NCBI RefSeq assembly: GCF_000701365.1
Contig: NZ_JNIK01000018.1
Span: forward strand, 124,001-188,000
Direction of reading: 5' to 3'
Source: Blastococcus sp. URHD0036
GTDB taxonomy: Bacteria > Actinomycetota > Actinomycetes > Mycobacteriales > Geodermatophilaceae
DNA: 64,000 bases
Below the pieces are notes generated by a model. It saw only the letters and a list, made by a program, of their open reading frames with translations, was not told where the DNA came from and made no database searches. Of this stretch, positions 1 to 10,183 are shown one piece after another (within the stretch, counting starts at the first letter, position 1; every line of letters begins with the position of its first letter). The position numbers and the translations under genes are program-made.

Positions 1-81
1 CTCGCACTTGCTGCCCTTGAGGAACAGCTTCATCTTCTCGCGCCGGCACAGGCGGCAGTCGGCTCCGGTGTAACGGGCCAC
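1..81 (-). CDS. rpsD: 30S ribosomal protein S4, 5' end only
   Basis: Only the first 27 codons are inside the window; the gene runs off the left edge. The start is GTG at 81 and the peptide begins [16 protein letters not shown], the usual opening of the zinc-binding form of S4, with two cysteines of the N-terminal zinc knuckle visible as CRLC. S4 is a primary 16S rRNA binder that nucleates assembly of the small-subunit body. It follows rpsK by 35 bases on the same strand, the standard order of the alpha operon (rpsM-rpsK-rpsD-rpoA-rplQ), so rpoA is expected just beyond the edge. Confidence 0.93.
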   Translation of the reverse strand, partial: MARYTGADCRLCRREKMKLFLKGSKCE

Positions 82-116
82 GTCAGGTTCTCCTATTACT
101 TCTCGTCAGGAACCGG

Positions 117-524
117 TCAGACCCGGCGGCGCTTCTTGGGGCGGCAGCCGTTGTGCGGCTGCGGCGTCACGTCCTGGATCTGACCCACCTCGAGGCCGGT
201 GGCCTGCAGCGAGCGGATCGCGGTCTCCCGGCCGGAGCCAGGGCCCTTCACGAAGACGTCGACCTTGCGCATGCCGTGCTCCTGCGCCTTGCGGGCGGCG
301 TTCTCCGCCGCCATCTGCGCAGCGAACGGCGTGGACTTGCGCGAGCCCTTGAACCCGACGTGCCCGGCCGAGGCCCAGCTGATCACGTTCCCGTTGGGGT
401 CGGTGATCGACACGATCGTGTTGTTGAAGGTGCTCTTGATGTGCGCGGCGCCGTGGGCGACGTTCTTCTTCTCCTTGCGGCGGACCTTCTTGGCACCAGC
501 CGCGGCGCGAGCCCTGGGAGGCAT
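117..524 (-). CDS. rpsK: 30S ribosomal protein S11
   Basis: 135 residues, the normal length. S11 sits on the platform of the small subunit near the E site and contacts 16S rRNA. The N-terminal 20 residues are a basic Ala/Lys/Arg tail; the core shows the family signature around [19 protein letters not shown] and the C-terminus ends in the basic [13 protein letters not shown] tail. Lies between rpsM and rpsD in the alpha operon. The 118-base gap to rpsM is longer than most gaps in this cluster, but I see no convincing promoter or terminator in it. Confidence 0.98.
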   Translation of the reverse strand: MPPRARAAAGAKKVRRKEKKNVAHGAAHIKSTFNNTIVSITDPNGNVISWASAGHVGFKGSRKSTPFAAQMAAENAARKAQEHGMRKVDVFVKGPGSGRETAIRSLQATGLEVGQIQDVTPQPHNGCRPKKRRRV

Positions 525-642
525 GTCTCTCCGGTTCCTTCAGTTTCTGTGGCCTGGGGTTGCTGCCGAGGGGCAGCACACGCGTCGTGCCGTCACTCCC
601 GCCCTCACGGGTCGCTGTGACCGCACGGCGACGTGCTGTGGG

Positions 643-1017
643 TCAGCGAGCCTTCTTCTTGCCCGCGATGGTCTTGCGCGGGCCCTTGCTCGAGCGCGCG
701 TTCGTCTTGGTGCGCTGCCCGCGGACGGGGAGCCCACGACGGTGACGCAGGCCCTGGTAGCAACCGATCTCCACCTTGCGGCGGATGTCGGCAGCCACCT
801 CGCGGCGCAGGTCACCCTCGACGCGGAAGTGCTCGTCGATGTAGTCGCGCAGCTTCAGCAGGTCCTCGTCGCCGAGGTCCTTGACGCGCAGGTCCGGGCT
901 GACACCCGTCGCCGCGAGCGTCTCCTTGGCGTGGGTCTTGCCGATGCCGTAGATGTAGGTCAGCGCGACCTCGAGCCGCTTCTCGCGGGGGAGGTCGACG
1001 CCTGCCAGTCGTGCCAT
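643..1017 (-). CDS. rpsM: 30S ribosomal protein S13
   Basis: 124 residues, full length. S13 is on the head of the small subunit and contacts the P-site tRNA and the 50S bridge B1. The start [14 protein letters not shown] is typical, the helix-two-turn-helix region ([12 protein letters not shown]) is intact, and the C-terminus carries the conserved [19 protein letters not shown] motif followed by a lysine-rich tail that reaches the decoding region. It is 15 bases from rpmJ, in the usual infA-rpmJ-rpsM-rpsK-rpsD order. Confidence 0.98.
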   Translation of the reverse strand: MARLAGVDLPREKRLEVALTYIYGIGKTHAKETLAATGVSPDLRVKDLGDEDLLKLRDYIDEHFRVEGDLRREVAADIRRKVEIGCYQGLRHRRGLPVRGQRTKTNARSSKGPRKTIAGKKKAR

Positions 1018-1032
1018 GTCTCAGGTACTCCC

Positions 1033-1146
1033 TCAGCCCTGGCGCTGCTTGTGCCGGGCGTTGTCGCAGATGACCATGACCCGGCCGTGCCGGCGGATCA
1101 CCTTGCACTTGTCGCAGATCTTCTTCACCGACGGCTGGACCTTCAC
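1033..1146 (-). CDS. rpmJ: 50S ribosomal protein L36
   Basis: A 37-residue gene with a GTG start at 1146. The peptide begins [17 protein letters not shown] and contains the zinc ligands of the C+ form: CDKC, then C and H in ICDNARH. L36 is a late-assembling large-subunit protein that packs against 23S rRNA. It sits in its canonical position between infA and rpsM. The C+ form would be expected under zinc sufficiency; a zinc-free paralogue may exist elsewhere. Confidence 0.97.
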   Translation of the reverse strand: MKVQPSVKKICDKCKVIRRHGRVMVICDNARHKQRQG

Positions 1147-1217
1147 CGGTGCCGCCCCTCATTCCTCGATCGTGCGCCGGCCGCGTCCCTGCCGGTGGGC
1201 AGGCGCTGGCCTGACGG

Positions 1218-1439
1218 TTACTTGTAGCGGTAGACGATGCGACCGCGCGTCAGGTCGTAGGGCGAGAGCTCCACGACCACGCGGTCCTCGGGCAGGATGC
1301 GGATGTAGTGCTGTCGCATCTTGCCGCTGATGTGGGCGAGCACCCGGTGCCCGTTCTGCAGCTCCACGCGGAACATCGCGTTGGGCAGCGGCTCGACGAC
1401 ACGACCCTCGACCTCGATGGCCCCGTCCTTCTTCGCCAT
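1218..1439 (-). CDS. infA: Translation initiation factor IF-1
   Basis: 73 residues, the standard size for this single OB-fold protein, which binds the ribosomal A site during initiation. It begins [21 protein letters not shown] and contains the conserved [28 protein letters not shown] core, ending GRIVYRYK. The gene is separated from map by 245 bases that contain a promoter-like sequence, so it probably heads the infA-rpmJ-rpsM-rpsK-rpsD transcription unit while also receiving read-through from map. Confidence 0.98.
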   Translation of the reverse strand: MAKKDGAIEVEGRVVEPLPNAMFRVELQNGHRVLAHISGKMRQHYIRILPEDRVVVELSPYDLTRGRIVYRYK

Positions 1440-1618
1440 GCCCTACACGGCCTCCCTGTTCGGTGCTGCTGATGGCTGGTGCTCCGTCCCCGCGCGCCCA
1501 AGCCGGTACCCGGCAGGAGTCGTTCGGAGATCTGACACACGGTGCAGACGTTCTCGCGAGGGCGTCCCGGGTCATGCGGCCACAGCACAACAACAGGACG
1601 GCGCGAACGCCGTCGTTC

Positions 1619-1648
1619 ACTGTACCCCGCCCCGGCCCGCTGCTCCAA
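1619..1648 (-). promoter_or_regulatory. Possible promoter for infA and the alpha operon
   Basis: On the minus strand TTGGAG (1643-1648) is followed 18 bases later by TACAGT (1619-1624), a fair match to a housekeeping sigma promoter in a GC-rich background. It lies in the 245-base gap between map and infA and would give an untranslated leader of about 170 bases. No terminator is obvious downstream of map. Assigned by inspection only. Confidence 0.4.
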
Positions 1649-1684
1649 CGGGGTCCCCGTCACAACGGAAACCGGGACTCCCCG

Positions 1685-2488
1685 CTACTGGCGCGGTGTG
1701 ACGCCGAACGGCGCCAGGCCCGCCAGGCCGCCGTCCTCCGCCGTGAGGACCCAGGGGCCCTCCGGGGTGACCGCGACGGTGTGCTCGAAGTGCGCGGCCC
1801 GCGACCGGTCCTTGGTGACCACGGTCCAGCCGTCCTCGAGCTCCTCGGTCGCCGGGTCCCCCACCGTGACCATGGGCTCGATGGCCAGCGCCAGACCGGG
1901 CACGAGCCGCGGGCCGCGGCCCGGACGCCCGTAGTTGAGGACGTGCGGGTCCTGGTGCATCTCGGTGCCGATGCCGTGGCCGCCGTAGTGGTCGACGATC
2001 CCGTACGGGTGCGCCTCGGCGGCGATGACCTGCTCGACCGCGTGGCTGATGTCGGTGAGCCGGTTGCCGGCCACCGCCTGGGCGAGACCGGCCCACATCG
2101 AGCGTTCGGTCACCGCCATGAGCGCGGCGTCCTCCGCGGAGGGCGGACCCACCGTCAGCGTCACGGCCGAGTCGCCGTGCCAGCCGTCCAGGATCGCCCC
2201 GCAGTCGATCGAGATGTTGTCGCCCTCGGCGAGCGCTCGCGTGCCGTTCGGGATGCCGTGCACGATCTCGTCGTTGATCGACGCGCAGATGCTGCCCGTG
2301 AACCCGTGGTACCCCAGGAACGACGGGACGGCGCCGGCGCTGCGGATCGTGTCCTCCGCGATGGCATCGAGCTCCCCGGTGGTGACGCCGGGACGCACCG
2401 CGGACCGGACCGCCGCGATCGCCGAGGCGACCACCAGGCCGGCGGCCCGCATGAGCTCGAGCTCGTGGGGGGTCTTGATCTGGATCAT
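1685..2488 (-). CDS. map: Type I methionine aminopeptidase
   Basis: Removes the N-terminal methionine from nascent proteins; cytosolic dinuclear metalloenzyme. 267 residues from the chosen start at 2488, which has a good GTGGAG ribosome site seven bases upstream and gives the common opening MIQIKTPHELELMRAAG. An alternative ATG at 2542 would add 18 residues with a weaker site. The five metal ligands are visible: two Asp in SIDCGAILDGWHGDS, His in YGGHGIGTEMHQD, Glu in LAIEPMVT and Glu in HFEHTVAVT. No SH3-like zinc-finger extension is present. It follows adk closely, an arrangement usual in this cluster. Confidence 0.96.
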   Translation of the reverse strand: MIQIKTPHELELMRAAGLVVASAIAAVRSAVRPGVTTGELDAIAEDTIRSAGAVPSFLGYHGFTGSICASINDEIVHGIPNGTRALAEGDNISIDCGAILDGWHGDSAVTLTVGPPSAEDAALMAVTERSMWAGLAQAVAGNRLTDISHAVEQVIAAEAHPYGIVDHYGGHGIGTEMHQDPHVLNYGRPGRGPRLVPGLALAIEPMVTVGDPATEELEDGWTVVTKDRSRAAHFEHTVAVTPEGPWVLTAEDGGLAGLAPFGVTPRQ

Positions 2489-2553
2489 CCGTCCACTCCA
2501 CTTCGCCAACAGGGGCACGCGGGCGAGGATCCCGGCCGACATCTGCCGTGCGC

Positions 2554-3167
2554 CTACTCGGAGTCCCGCGCCGGGGCACCTGCGCCGGGGGTCCGGCCGA
2601 GGGCGCGGAGGGCGCGCTCGGTGACCTCCTCGACCGTGCCGATGGCGTCGATGCGGGCCAGCAGCCCCTCGCGCTCGTAGAACCCGGACAGCGGCGAGGT
2701 CTGTTCCCGGTAGACCTGCAGCCGGTGCCGCACGGTCTCGGGCTTGTCGTCGTCGCGCTGGATCCACTCGCCGTCGACGAGCATGCGCCGACCGGAGAGC
2801 CGGCGGACCAGCTCCTCCTCGTCGACCACGAGCTCGAGCACGCAGTCGAGGTGGTTGCCGAGCTCCGCGAGGGACTCGCGCAGCTGCTCGGCCTGGGCGA
2901 TGGTGCGGGGGAAACCGTCCAGCAGGAACCCGGCCTTGGCGTCGGGCTCGGCCAGCCGGTCCCTGACCATCGCGACGGTGATCTCGTCGGGGACGAGGTC
3001 ACCGGCGTCCATGTACGCCTTGGCCTTCGTGCCCAGCTCGGTCCTGCCGCTCACGTTGGCGCGGAAGATGTCACCGGTCGAGATGGCCGGCGCACCGAGC
3101 TGGCCGGCGATCACCTGGGCCTGGGTCCCCTTGCCGGCGCCGGGAGGGCCGAGCAGCACGACGCGCA

Positions 3168-3168
<1 letters not shown>
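2554..3168 (-). CDS. adk: Adenylate kinase, short-LID type
   Basis: Catalyses ATP + AMP to 2 ADP in the cytosol. 204 residues from a GTG whose first base is the last base of the secY stop codon (TAGTG), indicating translational coupling. The P-loop [10 protein letters not shown] is near the N-terminus, the AMP-binding helix contains [10 protein letters not shown], and LLDGFPRT is intact. The LID segment after [12 protein letters not shown] is short and lacks the four-cysteine or long-form insertion, as in actinobacterial enzymes. A 20-residue Ala/Pro-rich tail follows the core. Confidence 0.96.
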
Positions 3169-4478
<1,310 letters not shown>

Positions 4479-4503
4479 GTGCCCTCCCCGAGTCGGTCGT
4501 GTG

Positions 4504-4509
4504 AGTGTA
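4504..4509 (-). promoter_or_regulatory. Possible -10 element upstream of secY
   Basis: TACACT on the minus strand, within CTCCTACACTCAC, about 25 bases upstream of the chosen GTG start of secY. No clear -35 hexamer is seen. With the terminator-like hairpin just upstream it suggests that secY-adk-map can be transcribed as a separate unit with a very short leader. Confidence 0.3.
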
Positions 4510-4600
4510 GGAGCCACCCGGTCGCGAACCGCTCACGGGCTCGCGGAGGACCCCCCTGTGCGGCCGCCGGACGGCGCCCGCGGTGGGCCGGGCAGCAGAC

Positions 4601-4648
4601 GACCCCCGGGGCGCGGGCCTCCGTGGAGGAGGGCGCACCCCGGGGGTC
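4601..4648 (-). terminator. Terminator-like hairpin after rplO
   Basis: Inverted repeat with arms at 4601-4614 and 4633-4648, an 11-base GACCCCCGGGG core plus further GC pairs after a single bulge. It lies ten bases beyond the rplO stop on the minus strand. No U-rich tract follows, as is usual in high-GC actinobacteria. It would end or attenuate the spc unit before secY. Confidence 0.6.
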
Positions 4649-4657
4649 GGCGGCTGG

Positions 4658-5101
4658 TCAGACCAGCGTCGTGCTGCCGCCGGCCGCGGCGATCTTCTCG
4701 GCGGCCGACGACGAGAACGCGGTGGCGTGCACGTCGACCGTCACGCCGCCCAGCTCGCCGGTGCCGAGGACCTTGACGGGCTGGCCGCGACGGACCGCGC
4801 CGGCCTGGACGAGCGCGTCGACGTCCACGGTGCCGCCCTGCGGGAACAGCGCCGCGATCCGGTCGAGGTTGACGACCTGGAAGACGACCTTGTTGGGGCT
4901 CTTGAACCCCGACAGCTTGGGCAGCCGCATGTGCAGCGGCGTCTGCCCGCCCTCGAAGCGCGCGGACGTGTTGCCCCGCGCGCCGGTGCCCTTGGTACCG
5001 CGGCCGGCCGTCTTGCCCTTGGAGCCCTCACCACGACCCACGCGGGTCTTCTTGGTGTGGGCGCCCTCGGCCGGGCGCAGGTGGTGGACCTTCAGAGTCA
5101 T
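4658..5101 (-). CDS. rplO: 50S ribosomal protein L15
   Basis: 147 residues starting [21 protein letters not shown]15 is a late-assembly protein with a long glycine-rich N-terminal extension reaching into 23S rRNA; here [22 protein letters not shown]. The C-terminal globular part (residues 75-147) has the L15/L18e fold motif [20 protein letters not shown]. It is 13 bases after rpmD, in the normal rpsE-rpmD-rplO-secY order. Confidence 0.98.
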   Translation of the reverse strand: MTLKVHHLRPAEGAHTKKTRVGRGEGSKGKTAGRGTKGTGARGNTSARFEGGQTPLHMRLPKLSGFKSPNKVVFQVVNLDRIAALFPQGGTVDVDALVQAGAVRRGQPVKVLGTGELGGVTVDVHATAFSSSAAEKIAAAGGSTTLV

Positions 5102-5114
5102 GGAGTTTCCCTGC

Positions 5115-5294
5115 TCAGATCTCTTCGACGGTGACCAGGTGCGGCACCGTCGCGACCATCCCACGGATCTCGGGACGGTCCTCCTGGACGACCGAGTCGT
5201 GGATCCGCTTGAGGCCCAGCGAGCGCAGCGTCTGGCGCTGGTTGGGCTTCGTGCCGATCGCCGACCGGACCTGGGTGACCTTCAGCTGAGGCAT
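5115..5294 (-). CDS. rpmD: 50S ribosomal protein L30
   Basis: 59 residues starting [19 protein letters not shown], the full length of the bacterial protein. The signature [28 protein letters not shown] is intact. L30 binds 23S and contacts 5S rRNA-proximal regions of the large subunit. The start codon lies one base from the rpsE stop, indicating coupled translation. Confidence 0.97.
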   Translation of the reverse strand: MPQLKVTQVRSAIGTKPNQRQTLRSLGLKRIHDSVVQEDRPEIRGMVATVPHLVTVEEI

Positions 5295-5295
5295 G

Positions 5296-5919
5296 TCAGA
5301 CCCCCTGGCCCGCACGGGCGCGCAGCATCGCGGCCGGAGCGACGTCCTCGAGGGGCAGACCGCGGCGGGCCGCGATCTCCTCGGGACGCACGAGGTCCTT
5401 CAGCGCCTGCATGGTCGCGTGGACGATGTTGATCGGGTTGGAGGACCCGAGGCTCTTCGAGAGCACGTCGTGGATGCCGGCGCACTCGAGGACGGCACGC
5501 ACCGGGCCACCGGCGATGACGCCGGTACCCGGGCTGGCCGGCTTGAGCAGCACGACACCGGCCGCCGCCTCACCCTGCACGGGGTGCGGGATGGTGCTGG
5601 CGATGCGCGGCACCTTGTAGAAGCTCTTCTTGGCCACCTCGACGCCCTTGGCGATCGCCGCGGGCACCTCCTTGGCCTTGCCGTAGCCGACGCCCACGGT
5701 GCCGTCACCGTCGCCCACGATCACCAGGGCGGTGAAGCTGAAGCGCCGACCACCCTTGACGACCTTGGACACGCGGTTGATGGCGACCACGCGCTCGATG
5801 TAGTTGCTCTTCTCGGCGGGAGCGCCGCCCGGCCCCCGACCGCCGTCACGACGGTCGCGGCGGTCGTTGCCGCCGCCGGCGCCACCGGCGCCACCGCCGC
5901 GTCGCTGTGGTCCTGGCAT
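5296..5919 (-). CDS. rpsE: 30S ribosomal protein S5
   Basis: 207 residues. S5 helps maintain decoding accuracy and has helicase-like activity with S3 and S4 at the mRNA entry. The double-stranded RNA-binding domain ([23 protein letters not shown]) starts near residue 43 and the second domain contains [16 protein letters not shown]. The N-terminal 38 residues are a Gly/Arg-rich extension ([22 protein letters not shown]) typical of actinobacteria. An AGAGGG ribosome site precedes the chosen ATG. Confidence 0.97.
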   Translation of the reverse strand: MPGPQRRGGGAGGAGGGNDRRDRRDGGRGPGGAPAEKSNYIERVVAINRVSKVVKGGRRFSFTALVIVGDGDGTVGVGYGKAKEVPAAIAKGVEVAKKSFYKVPRIASTIPHPVQGEAAAGVVLLKPASPGTGVIAGGPVRAVLECAGIHDVLSKSLGSSNPINIVHATMQALKDLVRPEEIAARRGLPLEDVAPAAMLRARAGQGV

Positions 5920-5971
5920 CAGACGTCCCTCTCGATCACTGTCATCGTGTTGCCGGTCTGGGTGCTGGTCA

Positions 5972-6388
5972 TCAGAAGTCCAGCCCAGCCTCGCGCGCGC
6001 CGTCGGCGAGCGCGGCGATCCGGCCCTGGTAGCGGTTGCCACCACGGTCGAACACGACCGCGGTGATGCCGGCCGCCTTGGCGCGCTCGGCCACGAGGGC
6101 ACCGACCTGCCGGGCCAGCGCCGACTTGTCGCCGTCGGCGTTGCGCAGGCCGGCGTCCAGCGTGGACGCGCTGACCAGCGTGTGGCCGACGGTGTCGTCG
6201 ACGACCTGGACGTGGATGTGGCGCGAGCTGCGCTTGACCACGAGCCGCGGGCGCGCCGGCGTGCCGGAGACCCGCTTGCGCAGCCGGTTGTGGCGCCGCA
6301 GCCGCGAGACGCGGCGAGCGGTGCTCGCATCGGTGCCGACGGGGGTGTGGACCCGCTTGGTCCCGCTCTGTGAACTGGTTGCAGCCAT
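5972..6388 (-). CDS. rplR: 50S ribosomal protein L18
   Basis: 138 residues from the ATG at 6388, which overlaps the rplF stop by one base (TGATG); a GTG one codon upstream would overlap as GTGA. L18 is one of the 5S rRNA-binding proteins of the central protuberance. The first 25 residues are a Ser/Thr-rich extension, followed by the basic [19 protein letters not shown] and the core motif [19 protein letters not shown], ending [13 protein letters not shown]. Confidence 0.97.
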   Translation of the reverse strand: MAATSSQSGTKRVHTPVGTDASTARRVSRLRRHNRLRKRVSGTPARPRLVVKRSSRHIHVQVVDDTVGHTLVSASTLDAGLRNADGDKSALARQVGALVAERAKAAGITAVVFDRGGNRYQGRIAALADGAREAGLDF

Positions 6389-6927
6389 CACTTACCCGTC
6401 TTCCCGACCTTGCGCTTGACGACCTCGCCCTGATACCGCACGCCCTTGCCCTTGTACGGGTCGGGCTTGCGGATCTTGCGGATCTTGGCGGCGACCTCGC
6501 CGACCTGCTGCTTGTCGATGCCCGTCACCCGGAGGCGGGTGGGCGACTCGACGGTGAAGGCGATCCCCTCGGGGGCCTTCACGGGCACCGGGTGGCTGAA
6601 GCCGAGCGCGAACTCGAGGTCAGACCCCCGTGCCTGGACGCGGTAACCGACGCCGACGATCTCGAGGGTCTTGCTGTACCCCTCGGTGACGCCGGTGATC
6701 ATGTTGGCGATCAGGGTGCGCGACAGCCCGTGCAGGGCGCGGCTCTCCCGCTCGTCGTCCGGCCGGGCCACCCGCAGCGTGCCGTCCTCGTCGCGCGCCA
6801 CCGTGATGGGGGCGGCGACGGTGTGGGACAGCGAGCCCTTGGGGCCCTTCACGTTGACGGTCTGGCCTTCGATGGCGATGTCCACGCCACCGGGCACCGG
6901 AATCGGGAGTCGTCCGATCCGTGACAT
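6388..6927 (-). CDS. rplF: 50S ribosomal protein L6
   Basis: 179 residues starting [20 protein letters not shown]. Two tandem RNA-binding-like domains: residues 1-80 and 81-179, the second containing [18 protein letters not shown] and ending with the family signature [26 protein letters not shown]6 is near the factor-binding site and the sarcin-ricin loop. The gene is 14 bases after rpsH and overlaps rplR. Confidence 0.98.
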   Translation of the reverse strand: MSRIGRLPIPVPGGVDIAIEGQTVNVKGPKGSLSHTVAAPITVARDEDGTLRVARPDDERESRALHGLSRTLIANMITGVTEGYSKTLEIVGVGYRVQARGSDLEFALGFSHPVPVKAPEGIAFTVESPTRLRVTGIDKQQVGEVAAKIRKIRKPDPYKGKGVRYQGEVVKRKVGKTGK

Positions 6928-6941
6928 CTCTGCAGCTCCTC

Positions 6942-7352
6942 TTACCAGACGTAGGCGAGGACTTCCCCACCCACGCCCTTCGTGTTCGCCTGACGGTCGG
7001 TGAGCAGCCCGGTGGACGTCGAGATGATCGCCACCCCCAGGCCGCCGAGCACCTTGGGCAGCGCGGTGGACTTGGCGTACACGCGCAGACCGGGCTTGGA
7101 CACCCGACGGACCCCGGCGATGCTCCGCTCGCGGTTCGGTCCGTACTTGAGGTCGATGACCAGCTCCTTGCGGGTGCTGCCGTCGACCTCGACGTCGTTC
7201 ACCGTCCAACCGGCGATGTAGCCCTGCTGCTGGAGGATCTCGGCGATGTGCGTCTTGATCTTCGACGACGGCATGGTCGCGGAGTCGTGGTACGCCTGGT
7301 TGGCGTTGCGGATGCGCGTGAGCATGTCCGCGATCGGGTCGGTCATCGTCAT
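6942..7352 (-). CDS. rpsH: 30S ribosomal protein S8
   Basis: 136 residues from the ATG at 7352 ([20 protein letters not shown]); a second in-frame ATG two codons in is also possible. S8 binds 16S helix 21 and is a regulator of the spc operon in E. coli, though that control is not shown here. The C-terminal domain contains [20 protein letters not shown] and ends GGEVLAYVW. An AGAGAGG ribosome site precedes the chosen start. Confidence 0.97.
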   Translation of the reverse strand: MTMTDPIADMLTRIRNANQAYHDSATMPSSKIKTHIAEILQQQGYIAGWTVNDVEVDGSTRKELVIDLKYGPNRERSIAGVRRVSKPGLRVYAKSTALPKVLGGLGVAIISTSTGLLTDRQANTKGVGGEVLAYVW

Positions 7353-7460
7353 GGGTGTCGTGCCTCTCTCGCCGCGGTTCCGCACGCGGATCTCGCGTGG
7401 GCCTCTCGGCGATCGGTGGTGCTACGGGTGGTGCTCTGTCGACTCAGGTGAGTCTGGGGA

Positions 7461-7498
7461 CCCGGTGCCACTCCCAGCGCGCTGCGGGTGGCACCGGG
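7461..7498 (-). repeat. Hairpin inside the spc operon between rpsN and rpsH
   Basis: An 11-base perfect inverted repeat, arms CCCGGTGCCAC (7461-7471) and its complement (7488-7498), sits just beyond the rpsN stop codon within a 151-base gap that is unusually long for this operon. It could be a weak attenuator, an mRNA-stability element or a processing site. No U tract follows on the minus strand. Confidence 0.4.
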
Positions 7499-7503
7499 GT
7501 CCG

Positions 7504-7689
7504 TCACCAGCTGGACTTGCTCACGCCCGGCAGCTCGCCGGCGTGCGCCATCTCCCGCAGGCAGATCCGGCACAGGCCGAACTTGCGGAACACGGCGTGC
7601 GGACGGCCGCAGCGCTGGCAGCGGGTGTAGCCACGGACCGCGAACTTCGGCTTGCGGGCCGCCTTGTTGACGAGGGCCTTCTTGGCCAT
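7504..7689 (-). CDS. rpsZ: 30S ribosomal protein S14, zinc type (S14Z)
   Basis: 61 residues, the short zinc-containing form found in the spc operon of actinobacteria and firmicutes. Ligands are CQRC and CRIC in [21 protein letters not shown]; the protein begins [21 protein letters not shown] and ends GVSKSSW. S14 is on the small-subunit head and contacts tRNA-proximal 16S rRNA. A zinc-independent long paralogue may exist elsewhere, as in related genomes. Confidence 0.97.
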   Translation of the reverse strand: MAKKALVNKAARKPKFAVRGYTRCQRCGRPHAVFRKFGLCRICLREMAHAGELPGVSKSSW

Positions 7690-7723
7690 CTCGGTCTCCT
7701 CTAGCTCTCTCGGTGGCCCGGGC

Positions 7724-8308
7724 TCAGCGCGTCGTCGTCACGACGGGCTGGCCGGCGAAGGGGAAGCCGAGCAGCCGGAGCAGCTCGCGACCCTCGTCGT
7801 CGTTGGTGGCGGTGGTGACCAGCGTGATGTCCATGCCGCGCGGCCGGTCGATCCGGTCGACGTCGATCTCGCGGAACATCGACTGCTCGGTCAGACCGAA
7901 GGTGTAGTTGCCGTGGCCGTCGAACTGCTTCGAGTTCAGGCCGCGGAAGTCACGGATGCGGGGCAGGGCCAGCGACAGGAGCCGGTCCAGGAACTCCCAC
8001 ATGCGGTCGCCGCGGAGGGTGACCTTCGCGCCGATCGGCATGCCCTCGCGGAGCTTGAACTGCGCGATGGACTTGCGGGCACGGACGACGGCCGGCTTCT
8101 GGCCGGTGATGGCGGTGAGGTCGCGGACCGCGCCGTCCATCAGCTTGGCGTCACGGGTGGCCTCGCCGACGCCCATGTTGACCACGATCTTGGTCAGCTT
8201 GGGGATCTGCATGACGTTCTCGAAGCCGAACTCCGACTGCAGCGCCGGCACGATCTCCTCGCGGTACCGGGCCAGCATGCGGGGCAGCTCACGGGTGGGT
8301 GCGCTCAT
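7724..8308 (-). CDS. rplE: 50S ribosomal protein L5
   Basis: 194 residues beginning [21 protein letters not shown]5 binds 5S rRNA and forms the bridge to S13 in the central protuberance. Recognised from [42 protein letters not shown] and the C-terminal [20 protein letters not shown] signature. Five bases separate its start from the rplX stop. Confidence 0.98.
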   Translation of the reverse strand: MSAPTRELPRMLARYREEIVPALQSEFGFENVMQIPKLTKIVVNMGVGEATRDAKLMDGAVRDLTAITGQKPAVVRARKSIAQFKLREGMPIGAKVTLRGDRMWEFLDRLLSLALPRIRDFRGLNSKQFDGHGNYTFGLTEQSMFREIDVDRIDRPRGMDITLVTTATNDDEGRELLRLLGFPFAGQPVVTTTR

Positions 8309-8313
8309 GATGC

Positions 8314-8673
8314 TCAGAGGTCCTTACCGGTTCGCCGCGAGACCCGGATGCTGCGGCCTTCCTCGTCCTTGCGGTAGCCGACCCGGGTCGGCTTGTCCTC
8401 GGAGTCGATCACCATCACGTTGCTCACGTGGATGGGAGCCTCCTGCGTGACGATCCCGCCCTGCTGGGCGCCGCGCTGGTTGGAGCTGATCCGGGTGTGC
8501 TTCTTGACCCGGCCCACGCCCTCGACGAGGACCTTCTGGGTCTGCGGGTACGAGGCGATGACCCGGCCCTTGGCACCCTTGTCCTTGCCGGACAGGACGA
8601 CGACCTGGTCGCCCTTCTTGACCTTCATCGACGGCGCCTTCTTGGTGCCGGGGTCCTTCTTGTGGGCAGCCAT
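8314..8673 (-). CDS. rplX: 50S ribosomal protein L24
   Basis: 119 residues from ATG 8673; a GTG two codons upstream would overlap the rplN stop as GTGA. The KOW motif [21 protein letters not shown] starts at about residue 17, so there is a short basic N-terminal extension relative to E. coli. L24 initiates large-subunit assembly at the 5' end of 23S rRNA. A GGAGG site lies ten bases before the ATG. The C-terminus ends VSRRTGKDL. Confidence 0.96.
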   Translation of the reverse strand: MAAHKKDPGTKKAPSMKVKKGDQVVVLSGKDKGAKGRVIASYPQTQKVLVEGVGRVKKHTRISSNQRGAQQGGIVTQEAPIHVSNVMVIDSEDKPTRVGYRKDEEGRSIRVSRRTGKDL

Positions 8674-8675
8674 GA

Positions 8676-9044
8676 TCACAGCACCTCCGGGGCCAGCGAG
8701 ATGATCCGCATGAAGCGCTTGTCGCGGAGCTCCCGGCCCACCGGGCCGAAGATGCGCGTCCCGCGCGGGTCGCCGCTGTCGCGGATGATCACGGCGGCGT
8801 TCTCGTCGAAGCGGATGTAGGAGCCGTCGGGACGACGGCGCTCCTTCACGGTGCGGACGACGACGGCCTTGACCACGTCACCCTTCTTCACACCGGCACC
8901 CGGCAGCGCGTCCTTCACGGTGGCGACGATGACGTCGCCGATGCCCGCGTAGCGTCGCCCGGACCCGCCGAGGACACGGATGCAGAGGATCTCCTTGGCA
9001 CCCGTGTTGTCGGCGACCCGGAGTCGCGACTCCTGCTGGATCAC
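8676..9044 (-). CDS. rplN: 50S ribosomal protein L14
   Basis: 122 residues, beginning [20 protein letters not shown] and containing the signature [34 protein letters not shown]14 forms bridge B8 with the small subunit and is a binding site for the silencing factor RsfS. It is the first gene of the spc unit here: 190 bases with a strong hairpin separate it from rpsQ. Confidence 0.98.
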   Translation of the reverse strand: MIQQESRLRVADNTGAKEILCIRVLGGSGRRYAGIGDVIVATVKDALPGAGVKKGDVVKAVVVRTVKERRRPDGSYIRFDENAAVIIRDSGDPRGTRIFGPVGRELRDKRFMRIISLAPEVL

Positions 9045-9112
9045 TTCTACTCCCAGATCTCATTGGTGACAGCCGGGCCGGAACGGTGAACCGGCTGTCC
9101 GATACCCACGTG

Positions 9113-9147
9113 CGGACGCACCGGCGGCGAGGCCGCCGGTGCGTCCG
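9113..9147 (-). terminator. Strong terminator between the S10 and spc units
   Basis: Perfect 16-base inverted repeat (arms 9113-9128 and 9132-9147) with a three-base GAG loop, in the 190-base gap between rpsQ and rplN. On the minus strand it lies downstream of rpsQ and would end the S10 operon. The remaining 68 bases before rplN should hold an spc promoter, but I cannot point to a convincing one. Confidence 0.75.
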
Positions 9148-9234
9148 AGGCACGGGTACCGGGATGTGGCGCGCACCCGCAGGGGCGCCAGTCGTCCAGA
9201 GTACTCGGTACTCCACAGCCCCGGAGGGCCGGTA

Positions 9235-9534
9235 CTACTTGGCCTTCTCGACGACCTCGACCAGCCGCCACCGCTTGGTGGCCGACGTCGGCCGGGTCTC
9301 CATGATCTGCACGCGGTCGCCGATGCCGGCGACCCCCTGCTCGTCGTGGGCCTTCAGCTTGCTCGTACGGCGGATGACCTTGCCGTATAGGCCGTGCTTC
9401 ACGCGGTCCTCGACCTCGACGACGATGGTCTTCTCCATCTTGTCGCTGACCACGAGGCCCTCACGGACCTTGCGGTAGCCACGGCCGGCCAGGCCGGGGC
9501 CGCTCGAGGACTGGGTCTCCTGGGCCTCGCTCAT
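9235..9534 (-). CDS. rpsQ: 30S ribosomal protein S17
   Basis: 99 residues. The OB-fold core starts at about residue 20 ([23 protein letters not shown]) after a Ser/Glu/Gln-rich extension. S17 is a primary binder of the 16S 5' domain. The C-terminus includes [24 protein letters not shown]. The ATG overlaps the rpmC stop as ATGA, and this is the last gene before the strong hairpin that closes the S10 unit. Confidence 0.97.
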   Translation of the reverse strand: MSEAQETQSSSGPGLAGRGYRKVREGLVVSDKMEKTIVVEVEDRVKHGLYGKVIRRTSKLKAHDEQGVAGIGDRVQIMETRPTSATKRWRLVEVVEKAK

Positions 9535-9764
9535 GCCACACCCTCGTTCGGGGCGACCGACAGGCCCAGCTCGCGCTCACGCATGATCGTGTAGATCCGC
9601 GCGATGTCGCGGCGGACGGTCTGCAGTCGCCGGTTGTTGTCCAGCTGGCCGGTGGCCACCTGGAACCGCAGGTTGAACAGTTCTTCCTTGGAGTCACGCA
9701 GCCGCGAGGCGAGCTCGTCGACAGACAGCTCGCGCAGCTCCGGAGCGGTCAGACCGGCGGCCAT
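9531..9764 (-). CDS. rpmC: 50S ribosomal protein L29
   Basis: 77 residues from the ATG at 9764, whose first base is the last position of the rplP stop (TGATG). The two-helix hairpin is evident: [20 protein letters not shown], then [19 protein letters not shown] with the family signature. L29 lies at the polypeptide exit and contributes to the docking site for trigger factor and SRP. Confidence 0.97.
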   Translation of the reverse strand: MAAGLTAPELRELSVDELASRLRDSKEELFNLRFQVATGQLDNNRRLQTVRRDIARIYTIMRERELGLSVAPNEGVA

Positions 9765-10180
9765 CACACCTCTCCTTCACGAGTGATGAAGCGGCACTTC
9801 ATGGGCAGCTTGTGGATCGCGCGGCGCATGGCCTCGCGGGCGACCGGCTCGGCCACACCGGAGAGCTCGAAGAGCACCCGGCCCGGCTTGACGTTGGCCA
9901 CCCACCACTCCGGCGAACCCTTGCCGGAACCCATGCGGGTCTCGGCCGGCTTCTTGGTCAGCGGACGGTCCGGGTAGATCGAGATCCACACCTTGCCGCC
10001 ACGCTTGATGTGCCGCGTCATGGCGATACGGGCGGACTCGATCTGACGGTTCGTCACGTACGCCGGCTCGAGGGCCTGGATGGCGAACTCACCGAAGTTG
10101 ATCGCCGTGCCGCCCTTGGCCCGGCCGGAACGGCTGGGGTGGTGCTGCTTGCGGTGCTTGACCCGCCGTGGGATGAGCAT
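9764..10180 (-). CDS. rplP: 50S ribosomal protein L16
   Basis: 138 residues starting [21 protein letters not shown]16 organises the A-site tRNA elbow region and is required for peptidyl transferase activity. The signatures [26 protein letters not shown] and VLFELSGV are intact. Three bases separate it from the rpsC stop. Confidence 0.98.
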   Translation of the reverse strand: MLIPRRVKHRKQHHPSRSGRAKGGTAINFGEFAIQALEPAYVTNRQIESARIAMTRHIKRGGKVWISIYPDRPLTKKPAETRMGSGKGSPEWWVANVKPGRVLFELSGVAEPVAREAMRRAIHKLPMKCRFITREGEV

Positions 10181-10183
10181 GGC

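Noticed and set aside
4479-4517. Longer SecY start (GTG at 4517)
   Set aside because: No ribosome site, and a -10-like TACACT and a strong GGGGAGG site favour the GTG at 4478, which gives the usual SecY N-terminus.
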